A stretch of DNA of 6,006 bases. It comes from Betaproteobacteria bacterium. Its GTDB lineage: Bacteria; Pseudomonadota; Gammaproteobacteria; Burkholderiales; Casimicrobiaceae. The position numbers were made by a program, and so were the translations under genes. Under the pieces are notes generated by a model, which worked only from the letters and a program-made list of their open reading frames with translations, was not told the DNA's origin and searched no databases. The DNA lies in the NCBI GenBank assembly GCA_003153335.1, contig PLYG01000202.1, positions 1-6,006 of the forward strand. Reading direction: 5' to 3'. How positions within the stretch are numbered: the first letter of the stretch is position 1; each line of letters starts with the position of its first letter. Below are positions 1 to 4,835 of this stretch, one piece after another.

Positions 1-590
1 CGCTTCAGGAAATTGTCATAACGCTTATCGAGTATGTCGACGATGCTCTTGTCATCCTTCCCGGCAAGCTTGAGCCGTAGCCAGTCGTTCTTGACCCGCT
101 TGCGCCACAGCTCGCGCATTTCCGCTTCCGTTTTCAGCCAGGCTTCCTTTTCCCGCGCGTACTGGTAGCTTTCGTCCCGCTGAAAATCAAACCCCTTTTT
201 GAGCAGAGTGCGGGCATACGCAAAACGCTCCACCGCGCGATGCTCGTAAAGATTGAAAATGGCGAATGGAACGCTAAGGTCTTCCTTCAGGATCGCGTCG
301 CCGAGCTTGGTCCGATCGCCAGAAAGCTGGTCAATGTCGGCCTGAACGAAGAACAGCTTCTCGGAATCAAGGGTTTTCAGATATTGGTCGAATATCTTCT
401 CCGACAAGGCGTCGTCGAGCGGCATCCTCTTGTAATGGTGACGGGCAAGCAGTTCGGCCGCCAAGTGTGCCACCTGCGCCTCTTGCCGTTCCGGCTTCAG
501 CTCAGCCGGATACGGCGCCCCCGCGACGAGCGATGCGCCTTGCGCCGCCGTCGCCAAGGCAAAGACTAGCCACAGCAGTTTCTGTTTCAT
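1..590 (-). CDS. prc: Tail-specific (C-terminal processing) protease Prc/Tsp, N-terminal part, cut by left window edge
   Basis: The minus strand from the ATG at 588-590 reads open to the left edge (196 codons visible). Residues 1-20 or so form a signal peptide (MKQK, then a hydrophobic LLWLVFALATAA stretch), so the protein is exported to the periplasm. The rest matches the helical N-terminal domain of Prc/Tsp: a HHYKRMPLDDALSEKIFDQY block, then LDSEKLFF, then LKLAGKDDKSI near the edge, in the same order as in E. coli Prc. In known members this domain precedes a PDZ domain and an S41 Ser-Lys protease domain, both beyond the edge here. Prc degrades or trims periplasmic proteins from non-polar C-termini and acts on lipoproteins and cell-wall hydrolases. 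A GGAG (complement of 596-599) lies 5 nt before the ATG, supporting this start. It is transcribed away from everything else in the window and is probably core chromosome bordering the accessory patch. Confidence 0.9.
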   Translation of the reverse strand, partial: MKQKLLWLVFALATAAQGASLVAGAPYPAELKPERQEAQVAHLAAELLARHHYKRMPLDDALSEKIFDQYLKTLDSEKLFFVQADIDQLSGDRTKLGDAILKEDLSVPFAIFNLYEHRAVERFAYARTLLKKGFDFQRDESYQYAREKEAWLKTEAEMRELWRKRVKNDWLRLKLAGKDDKSIVDILDKRYDNFLK

Positions 591-595
591 TCGTG

Positions 596-599
596 CTCC
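596..599 (-). promoter_or_regulatory. Ribosome binding site of prc
   Basis: GGAG on the minus strand, 5 nt upstream of the prc ATG. It fixes the start codon. Confidence 0.6.
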
Positions 600-841
600 A
601 TTTCAAGGCGCCAAGAACACTCCGCCGGTAGTGTGCAAAATGCAACCGTGGTATTCGGGCCGAACCAACTTCGACCAGTGTGCCGGGATTTCGTTGCCTA
701 TGGGTGACGAAATGATAATACAGCGGCAAGTACCGCGTGGAGCAAGCCGTGGCAATGCCATTGGCTGGCATAGCCGATCCCAGCGGATGTCCGGAGTTGA
801 CCGATGGTACGCGCTACGCGCATCAGCCTGTACTGAATCTC
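600..841. other. Intergenic stretch upstream of prc, no gene recognised
   Basis: About 240 bases between the prc start and the first transposase relic. Reading frames here do not resemble any protein I know, and none has a good start with a ribosome binding site. The prc promoter should lie here on the minus strand, but I could not find a convincing -35/-10 pair. Confidence 0.5.
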
Positions 842-931
842 CGTTTTCCGCCAACCTGCCCGTTCTGTCTCGCCGAAATGCGCCTCATCGCCTTCATCAA
901 CGAGCCGAGCACCATGCGCCGGATGCCATTC
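842..931 (+). pseudogene. Relic of an IS91-type transposase C-terminus (copy 1)
   Basis: In one frame this stretch reads CPFCLAEMRLIAFINEPSTM followed by RRM. That resembles the conserved zinc-finger block (CPxCxxxMRIIAFI, then a HILxxLG-type segment) near the C-terminus of IS91/ISCR-like rolling-circle transposases. The CxxC pair is still intact. The similarity stops soon after RRM: the expected downstream segment is absent and the frame runs through unrelated sequence to a TGA at 1040-1042. No catalytic HUH or tyrosine motif lies nearby, so this is a short dead fragment. Positions 859-929 are repeated at 2795-2865. Assignment to IS91 rests on remembered family consensus, not a search. Confidence 0.6.
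859..929 (+). repeat. 71-bp direct repeat, copy 1
   Basis: Matches 2795-2865 over 71 bases without gaps, with three mismatches (868 T/C, 884 C/A, 914 A/G), in the same orientation. A shared CGCCAAC (849-855 and 2781-2787), offset by a 4-base length difference, suggests the homology once extended further left. The two copies bracket both toxin-antitoxin modules. Confidence 0.85.
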
Positions 932-1054
932 TTCGGGTCTGGAAGCCGGAAGAGCCGCAGGCATCAAGCCGCAATGAGCGAGCGTAAAGCGAACGCGCCA
1001 TCCGCAGACCAACTCGGGAAAGGCTTCTCCTGCGCCATATGAACGAATGAATGG

Positions 1055-1084
1055 TTGTGCGTACTTGGTCAGAAATGCTATACT
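1055..1084 (+). promoter_or_regulatory. Sigma70-type promoter of the vapBC-like operon
   Basis: TTGTGC at 1055-1060, an 18-base spacer, then TATACT at 1079-1084 preceded by TGC (an extended -10). It lies about 35 bases before the antitoxin ATG. The operator half-sites at 1065-1071 and 1086-1092 bracket the -10 box. Confidence 0.65.
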
Positions 1085-1092
1085 TTGACCAA
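1065..1092. promoter_or_regulatory. Inverted-repeat operator over the vapBC-like promoter
   Basis: TTGGTCA (1065-1071) and TGACCAA (1086-1092) form a perfect 7-bp inverted repeat with 14 bases between, flanking the -10 element. Phd/YefM-type antitoxins bind such palindromes to repress their own operon, so this is the expected autoregulatory site. The symmetry is seen in the sequence; the binding role is inferred. Confidence 0.6.
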
Positions 1093-1119
1093 CGAAAACG
1101 GATAAGCACGGAGGCAGCG

Positions 1120-1353
1120 ATGCTGGTCAACATTTACGACGCAAAAACCAATCTTTCCACACTGCTGGACAAGGCCGTGGCAGGGGAGGAAATCGTCATC
1201 GCACGCGCAGGCAAGCCGCTGGCGCGTCTGATGCCGGTGACCGGTGTTGCTTCCAAAAACGGCGTGCGTCTTGGCGGACTGAAGCGTGCCAAGCTCAAGC
1301 TTGCGGCGGATTTTCACGCCCCAATGACGGATGATGATCTGCTTGCCGGATGA
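1120..1353 (+). CDS. Type II toxin-antitoxin antitoxin, Phd/YefM (VapB-like) family
   Basis: A 77-residue protein. The N-terminal half (MLVNIYDAKTNLSTLLDKAV, then GEEIVIARAGKPLARLMPV) is a textbook Phd/YefM DNA-binding and dimerisation domain. The C-terminal tail (LGGLKRAKLKLAADF, then a DDDLL acidic end) is the kind that wraps and neutralises a PIN toxin. An in-frame ATG exists upstream at 1051, but I chose 1120 because GGAGG (1110-1114) lies 5 nt before it, the 1051 start would fall upstream of the -10 box, and family members begin here. The stop overlaps the toxin start in ATGA (1350-1353), so the pair is translationally coupled. The protein should repress its own promoter through the 1065-1092 palindrome. 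The family call is firm. Confidence 0.92.
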   Translation: MLVNIYDAKTNLSTLLDKAVAGEEIVIARAGKPLARLMPVTGVASKNGVRLGGLKRAKLKLAADFHAPMTDDDLLAG

Positions 1354-1730
1354 AATTGCTGCTCGATACGCATTGCCTGATATGGGCGCTGGCTGATGCG
1401 CCGGCGTTGAGTGCGGCTGCGCGTGCGGCAATGGCGCGCGCCGACGAGGTGGCGTTTTCCGAAGCATCGGTGTGGGAGATTGGCCTCAAATGGCGGAAAG
1501 GCAAGATTAACCTGCAACCGCGCCGCGTGGTCGAGCAGGCACTGCGCGACGGCTTTCGCATGTGTGCGCTGTCGCTGGAGCCGATATTGCTGTCATGCGA
1601 ATTGCAACAGAAGCATGGCGATCCGTTTGCCCGCCTGCTGTATGCGCAGGCAAAACATTTCGGCTATCGTCTGCTGAGCATTGATCGCACATTGAGCGAA
1701 TTTGGCTCGCATGTGATCAACCCGCGCTGA
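1350..1730 (+). CDS. Type II toxin VapC-like, PIN-domain ribonuclease (possibly attenuated)
   Basis: A 126-residue PIN-domain protein of the subgroup paired with Phd-type antitoxins. Blocks in order: LLDTHCLIWAL (D6), SVWEIGLKWRKGKI (E43), HGDPFARLLYAQA (D91), LLSIDRTLSEFG (D112). PIN toxins use an acidic cluster to bind Mg2+ or Mn2+ and cut tRNA, rRNA or mRNA, stopping translation; the antitoxin blocks the site. In this subgroup the third block normally reads DPFDRLL, and the second Asp aligns with the conserved catalytic Asp of other VapCs. Here it is Ala94 (GCC at 1629-1631, one base from GAC), so activity may be reduced or lost. Length and the rest of the fold are intact. The ATG overlaps the antitoxin stop by four bases. 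The exact RNA target cannot be read from sequence. Confidence 0.9.
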   Translation: MKLLLDTHCLIWALADAPALSAAARAAMARADEVAFSEASVWEIGLKWRKGKINLQPRRVVEQALRDGFRMCALSLEPILLSCELQQKHGDPFARLLYAQAKHFGYRLLSIDRTLSEFGSHVINPR

Positions 1731-1757
1731 AGCGAGCGCAGGGCGGGCAAGCTTTTT
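1724..1757 (+). terminator. Weak candidate terminator after the vapBC-like pair
   Basis: GCGCT (1724-1728) and AGCGC (1735-1739) can form a 5-bp stem over a 6-base loop straddling the stop codon. A run of five T lies at 1753-1757, about 14 bases after the stem. That gap is too long for a classical intrinsic terminator, so confidence is low. Confidence 0.2.
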
Positions 1758-1899
1758 GTACCCACGCGGACAACCTCCAGTAACAATGCCGCGGAATATT
1801 CCATTACCGAAAATTTCTCCAGCGCCTGATGTCTGTTGCGTGCGGCTAAATTTCCTATCCTTTCAAGCGCTTTGAGTTTCTTGACCATACGAGATTGTG

Positions 1900-1928
1900 T
1901 TGCACTATTCTATACAATAATGTATATT
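1900..1928 (+). promoter_or_regulatory. Sigma70-type promoter of the DUF1778/GNAT toxin-antitoxin operon
   Basis: TTGCAC at 1900-1905, a 17-base spacer, then TATATT at 1923-1928, ending 24 bases before the antitoxin ATG. This is a locally AT-rich island in GC-rich surroundings. Confidence 0.65.
1911..1926. promoter_or_regulatory. Palindromic operator of the DUF1778/GNAT operon
   Basis: TATACA-ATAA-TGTATA is a perfect 6-bp inverted repeat that overlaps the promoter spacer and -10 box. Ribbon-helix-helix antitoxins of the AtaR/TacA type repress from short AT-rich palindromes at this position. The role is inferred from placement. Confidence 0.6.
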
Positions 1929-1952
1929 GATTGTGTCTAGAGAGGTGTAGCC

Positions 1953-2234
1953 ATGTCACCAGCACGCGCGGCAGAAGCTGTTTCAATCAACATCCGGGCA
2001 AAGGCGCGGCAACGCGATTTGATCGACCAGGCCGCGGAACGGCTCGGTCGTAGCCGCTCTGATTTCATGCTCGAGGCCGCCTGCATCAAGGCTGAGGACG
2101 TACTGCTCGACCAGGCTTTCTTCTCGGTCAATGCCAGCACGTTCGCCAAGTTCCAGGAATTGCTTGATCGGCCGCTACCGGCGACAGACAAACTGCGTCG
2201 ACTCCTCAAGACCAAAGCGCCTTGGGAGAAATGA
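1953..2234 (+). CDS. Type II antitoxin, DUF1778 ribbon-helix-helix family (TacA/AtaR/KacA-like)
   Basis: A 93-residue protein. Residues about 8-45 (SINIRAKARQRDLIDQAAE, then LGRSRSDFMLEAA) form the ribbon-helix-helix DNA-binding domain typical of DUF1778. The middle (AEDVLLDQAFFSV) and the tail, ending LRRLLKTKAPWEK, match the toxin-wrapping C-terminus of this family. Length is typical. GAGG (1942-1945) sits 7 nt before the ATG. The stop overlaps the acetyltransferase ATG at 2231-2234, the same four-base coupling as in the preceding module. It should neutralise the GNAT toxin and, with it, repress the operon at 1911-1926. The family call is firm; a more exact name (AtaR or TacA) is not justified from sequence alone. 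Confidence 0.93.
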   Translation: MSPARAAEAVSINIRAKARQRDLIDQAAERLGRSRSDFMLEAACIKAEDVLLDQAFFSVNASTFAKFQELLDRPLPATDKLRRLLKTKAPWEK

Positions 2235-2740
2235 CCGTAGTCGACCTATCGCCGCCGACGCCGATCGACCTTGGGCATGATCTATCGGATTTCGAAAGCG
2301 GAGAGCCGTCCCTCGACGAATGGCTTAAAAAGCGCGCGCTCAAGAACCATGCGTCGGGCGCCTCGCGCTGCTTCGTGCTATGCGCCGGTGCTTCCGTAGT
2401 CGGCTATTACAGCCTGTCGGCCGGGGCGATCAGCCACGAGGCTGCCCCAAAGGCGATGCGGCGCAATATGCCCGATCCTCTGCCGCTGCTGCTGCTCGGC
2501 CGGTTGGCGATTGACAAGCGCTATCACAATCAGGGCCTCGGAAGCGCCTTGCTGCGCGATGCGATGATGCGCGCCGTTTCGGTCGCCAGTAATGCCGGCG
2601 TTTTCGCGATCTTGGTCCACGCCCTTTCACCCGAGGCTAAACAGTACTATCTGTCGCGCGGTTTCGCGCAATCACCCTTACAACCGATGACCCTTATTAT
2701 GACGTTGGAGACCGTGCGCTCGATCTTGACGGGACCGTAG
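2231..2740 (+). CDS. GNAT-family acetyltransferase toxin (TacT/AtaT/KacT-like)
   Basis: A 169-residue GNAT protein paired with a DUF1778 antitoxin. Blocks in order: FESGEPSLDEWLKKRA (21-36), HASGASRCFVL (40-50), VVGYYSLSAGAI (56-67), LGRLAIDKRYHNQGLGSALL (89-108) with the acetyl-CoA pyrophosphate-binding QGLGSA loop, and AKQYYLSRGF (136-145), where Tyr140 is at the catalytic position of TacT. Known relatives transfer acetyl from acetyl-CoA to the amino group of charged tRNA (initiator Met-tRNA for AtaT, Gly- and other aminoacyl-tRNAs for TacT), which stops translation. All expected motifs are present, so this toxin looks functional. I chose the ATG that overlaps the antitoxin stop; a TTG nine bases upstream is possible. 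GGGAG at 2224-2228 is only 2 nt from the ATG, so translation is probably coupled. Substrate tRNA cannot be inferred. Confidence 0.93.
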   Translation: MTVVDLSPPTPIDLGHDLSDFESGEPSLDEWLKKRALKNHASGASRCFVLCAGASVVGYYSLSAGAISHEAAPKAMRRNMPDPLPLLLLGRLAIDKRYHNQGLGSALLRDAMMRAVSVASNAGVFAILVHALSPEAKQYYLSRGFAQSPLQPMTLIMTLETVRSILTGP

Positions 2741-2762
2741 GTGAAAGTAGCATGGTCCAGAG

Positions 2763-2784
2763 GGCGCCGCGATCTCGCGGCGCC
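2763..2784. repeat. Strong GC hairpin downstream of the GNAT toxin
   Basis: GGCGCCGCG (2763-2771) and CGCGGCGCC (2776-2784) form a perfect 9-bp stem with an ATCT loop, 22 bases after the toxin stop. No T-run follows, so it is not a classical intrinsic terminator, though it could still protect mRNA ends or pause transcription. It abuts the transposase relic directly, so it could instead be a remnant of an element end. Confidence 0.6.
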
Positions 2785-2866
2785 AACGTCGCCCCCCGTT
2801 CTGCCTCGCCGAAATGCGCATCATCGCCTTCATCAACGAGCCGAGCACCGTGCGCCGGATGCCATC
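2781..2866 (+). pseudogene. Relic of an IS91-type transposase C-terminus (copy 2)
   Basis: The frame reads PPFCLAEMRIIAFINEPSTV then RRM, the same block as at 842-931 but with the first Cys of the CxxC pair lost. The MRIIAFINEP core is closer to the family consensus than copy 1. After the RRMP the sequence diverges into unrelated DNA at almost the same point as in copy 1. It is a fragment of about 25 codons with no start and no catalytic domain. Family assignment is from remembered consensus. Confidence 0.6.
2795..2865 (+). repeat. 71-bp direct repeat, copy 2
   Basis: Ungapped match to 859-929 with 3 differences in 71 bases, same orientation, start-to-start spacing 1936 bases. Both toxin-antitoxin operons lie between the copies. 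Confidence 0.85.
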
Positions 2867-3145
2867 TTCTCAAGACTGTCATGAGTTGCCACATACAAGT
2901 GAGCGGATCTCGCCGCGCGTGGGCACAGCAGGGAAACCTGTCTCTTGCTGCTCATCGAATTGATTCATTGCGTTGTCAACCGTTCCGAACTGCGCCCAAA
3001 TGGGTGATACTCGCCGCTCAATTACGTTTGGGCGCGCACACTCTGCTGGGGGCTGGCTGCGGCCGTGCAATCGTAGAAACCCCTCGAGATGGGTTCAAAG
3101 GGAGCCGTGGCGCGTTCGTGGCCGGTGGCGGCTATAAAAAGATAG
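2867..3145. other. Intergenic stretch, no gene recognised
   Basis: About 280 bases between the second transposase relic and the IPTL-CTERM remnant. An open plus-strand frame (2752-3171) crosses the hairpin and the relic, reading the relic in a different frame from the transposase. It has no ribosome binding site or familiar domain, so I do not call it. This stretch may hold decayed 5' sequence of the gene whose end survives at 3146-3382, but I cannot show that. Confidence 0.4.
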
Positions 3146-3382
3146 CTTTCGGCTGCCGCGAGCCGCTGTAGCGACGAAGATGGTCTTACCCCCACGAACT
3201 TCGGATTTGCCGTCGGCAATACCCAGAGTGCAACGTTGACGCAGTTCTACGACAACTGGAACCTCACGTTCGCATTGCCGGTGTCGGCGATATCCGCCCC
3301 AACGCTTTCGGAGGGATTACTGCTGTTGCTTGCGGTACTCGTTGCGCTGGCGGCCTTGGTTGCGCGGCGGCCGCTGTGTTAA
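3146..3382 (+). pseudogene. 3' remnant of an IPTL-CTERM secreted protein gene
   Basis: After an in-frame TAG at 3143-3145 this frame is open to TAA at 3380-3382 (78 codons) but has no ATG, GTG or TTG start with a ribosome binding site. The end is diagnostic: APTLSE, a Leu/Ala/Val-rich membrane segment (GLLLLLAVLVALAALVA), then ARRPLC. This is the tripartite IPTL-CTERM sorting signal, except that the Trp usually following TLSE is missing. The part before it (NFGFAVGNTQSATLTQFYDN, then WNLTFALPV) looks like the end of a secreted beta-rich domain. In known systems such tails direct proteins to an exosortase-type transpeptidase at the inner membrane. Lacking a start and signal peptide, this is most likely the end of a truncated gene related in type to the intact gene at 3603. 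A frameshifted upstream part cannot be excluded. Confidence 0.6.
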
Positions 3383-3510
3383 AGTAATCAGAAAGGCCAC
3401 GCATAGATAAATTGCTGTTTTGTTCAATGCTCTTGGCGGGTACGGGCCGGACGTCATGCCGTAATGCGCCGATTGCCGCACCTGGGCAACGAACAAAGGA
3501 GCGAAGTGCA

Positions 3511-3582
3511 ATGCGTTTCACTCAAATATTTGCCGCGGTGGTCGCGGCGGCTGAACCGACGACGATGCGGCATATTGCATGA
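3511..3582 (+). CDS. 23-codon ORF resembling a truncated signal peptide (leader or gene remnant)
   Basis: ATG at 3511 with a good AAAGGAG (3495-3501) 9 nt upstream. It encodes MRFTQIFAAVVAAAEPTTMR then HIA and stops at TGA 3580-3582. The basic-hydrophobic-Ala-rich start is what an exported protein would begin with, and the stop comes right after where the signal peptide would be cleaved. Its stop codon lies inside the 3573-3589 palindrome, and the next gene starts 21 bases further on. It may be the 5' end of a deleted secreted-protein gene, or a small leader translated ahead of the next gene. It is too short to be sure it is expressed. Confidence 0.3.
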   Translation: MRFTQIFAAVVAAAEPTTMRHIA

Positions 3583-3589
3583 TGCAATA
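3573..3589. promoter_or_regulatory. 17-bp perfect palindrome just upstream of the DVUA0089-like gene
   Basis: TATTGCAT-G-ATGCAATA, an 8-bp inverted repeat with a one-base centre, ending 13 bases before the ATG at 3603 and touching the AGAGAGG ribosome binding site (3589-3595). The tight centre suits a protein-binding operator better than an RNA hairpin. No regulator gene is adjacent. Confidence 0.45.
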
Positions 3590-3602
3590 GAGAGGCATCC
3601 AG

Positions 3603-4277
3603 ATGAAACATTTCGGTATGTACTTACGCGCCCTAGGGTGTTTACCTATTTTCCTAAGCGGCCTCGCTTCGGCCGCCCCAATTTCCCTGCAGGGCGCGTT
3701 GGTGCTCAGTGCGGGCGCCGCCAATGACACCTTTGTCCAGCCCTTCTTCGTACCGGCGGCCTCTACGGTCACCATTCAGAGTTACGGTTACGGCGGCAGC
3801 GGCAATGCGCCGGGTGGAACCAACCTAGCTGGCGCCGTCATTCCCGCGGGCGGCTTCGATCCCTATCTTTCCGTATTCACCGGCATTGGTCCCACGGCGA
3901 CGTTTCTCGCCAGCAACGACGACGGCCCTTGCCCACCTGGTGCGTTGAGCGGGGGCTTATGTCGAGACTCCAGCCTGAGTCTTTCCTTGGGGCCAGGGAC
4001 CTACACGCTCGTAGTGACGGCGTTCGACAACATGTCGCTCGCGGAAAATCTCGGGACCGGAACCCTTGGCGACGGCTTCACGGGGCTCGGCAATTACGAC
4101 CCCTCCCGCACCAATAACTACGCGGTCGACATTAGCGGCATCGACGTAAGTTCCCCAGCGGGTAGCGTCGTGAACATTCCGGCCTTGAACGATTGGACGC
4201 TGGCGTTCCTCGCGTTGCTGTTGCTGGCGATCGGCGGAGCCTGCGCCCGCCGGCGCATCTCTGTCCAAGGCAACTGA
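3603..4277 (+). CDS. Secreted DVUA0089-like protein with IPTL-CTERM sorting domain
   Basis: A 224-residue exported protein. Residues 1-25 are a signal peptide (MKHF, hydrophobic LGCLPIFLSGLASAA). The body is Gly/Ser/Thr-rich and beta-like, with FDPYLSVFTG (85-94), ASNDDG (103-108), a Cys110/Cys120 pair that could form a disulphide, and LGPGTYTLVVTAFDN (129-143). This order (FDPYLSVF, NDDG, LxPGTYTLxxxxFDN) is that of the DVUA0089 family of predicted surface proteins. The C-terminus has the three-part sorting signal: IPALNDW (192-198), a membrane helix (about 199-213), then ARRR (215-218). IPTL-CTERM proteins are thought to be handled by an exosortase (XrtH) at the cytoplasmic membrane; no such enzyme is in view. 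AGAGAGG lies 7 nt before the ATG. A second secreted protein follows after 36 bases, probably in one operon. Molecular function is unknown. Confidence 0.8.
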   Translation: MKHFGMYLRALGCLPIFLSGLASAAPISLQGALVLSAGAANDTFVQPFFVPAASTVTIQSYGYGGSGNAPGGTNLAGAVIPAGGFDPYLSVFTGIGPTATFLASNDDGPCPPGALSGGLCRDSSLSLSLGPGTYTLVVTAFDNMSLAENLGTGTLGDGFTGLGNYDPSRTNNYAVDISGIDVSSPAGSVVNIPALNDWTLAFLALLLLAIGGACARRRISVQGN

Positions 4278-4313
4278 CTGAATCATTGTTTTCAATCACA
4301 TGGAGATGACAAC

Positions 4314-4802
4314 ATGAAAGAATTACTCGGACGGCTGGGCAAGATTGGCGTTAGCATGGCGCTTAACGCTTCCCTCTTTGCGCTATCGCAAGTCGCGCTG
4401 GCCCAACCCAAGCCGGCACTCGTACAAAGTGTGGACGAGCCCGGCCGCCAACCCTATATTTTCCTGATCTCGTCCATCGGACCTGTTTTCTCTTCGCCGG
4501 TAGTGCCGGCAGGGAAACGTGTGATCCTGCAATACGCCACCTTCTCAGCGAACACCGCCAATGGAGTGCTCTCTATCAATGTTGCCACCGGCGGAGGCAA
4601 TTATTTCATCCCTTTCGTACCTACCTCAGGAGGCGGTGGGGCCATTTCCGCCCCGATCACAGGATTCCTTGACGCAGGTCAACATATGAATGTGAACGCA
4701 GTAGGCCCCTTGGGCCCCTTGGGGACGAGCTTTCTCGGAACAATAACTGGTTATGTGATTGACTGCAACGCGACGTCGCCGTGTACAGCGCCAGCGCCAT
4801 AG
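4314..4802 (+). CDS. Small secreted protein of unknown function, partner of the IPTL-CTERM gene
   Basis: A 162-residue protein I do not recognise. Residues 1-30 form a clear signal peptide (basic MKELLGRLGK, hydrophobic core, ALA just before Gln31). The mature part is rich in Gly, Ser, Val and Pro with alternating hydrophobic residues, suggesting a small beta-sandwich; it has no membrane anchor or sorting tail. Two Cys near the end (151 and 157 in DCNATSPC) may pair. A GPLGPLG segment is encoded by a 9-bp tandem duplication (4704-4721). GGAG (4302-4305) is 8 nt before the ATG. It starts 36 bases after the IPTL-CTERM gene with no terminator between, so the two are probably co-transcribed and may act together at the cell surface or in the matrix. 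That link is inferred from spacing alone. Confidence 0.75.
   Translation: MKELLGRLGKIGVSMALNASLFALSQVALAQPKPALVQSVDEPGRQPYIFLISSIGPVFSSPVVPAGKRVILQYATFSANTANGVLSINVATGGGNYFIPFVPTSGGGGAISAPITGFLDAGQHMNVNAVGPLGPLGTSFLGTITGYVIDCNATSPCTAPAP
4704..4721 (+). repeat. 9-bp tandem duplication inside the secreted-protein gene
   Basis: GGCCCCTTG occurs twice back to back, in frame, giving Gly-Pro-Leu twice. It is a possible slippage site that would alter length by three residues without breaking the frame. Confidence 0.7.
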
Positions 4803-4835
4803 GATATAAGGCATAGGATAAAAGATAGAAGGCAG

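Noticed and set aside
240..569. A 109-codon plus-strand frame at the left end
   Set aside because: It is antisense to the clear prc coding sequence.
1051..1119. Longer start for the Phd/YefM antitoxin
   Set aside because: The 23 extra codons would overlap the promoter and operator, and the ATG at 1120 has a near-ideal GGAGG and matches the family N-terminus.
1731..1952. tRNA or structured RNA between the two TA modules
   Set aside because: I found no cloverleaf or long stem beyond the short stem at 1724-1739 and the operator palindrome.
859..2865. CRISPR or other multi-copy repeat array
   Set aside because: Only two copies of the repeat exist, 1.9 kb apart, with genes between; there is no regular spacing and no cas gene.
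2752..3171. A 139-codon plus-strand frame across the hairpin and second relic
   Set aside because: It reads the transposase fragment in the wrong frame, has no ribosome binding site and looks like no known protein.
3957..4295. A 112-codon minus-strand frame opposite the IPTL-CTERM gene
   Set aside because: The plus strand has a signal peptide, family motifs and a sorting tail; the minus frame shows none of these.
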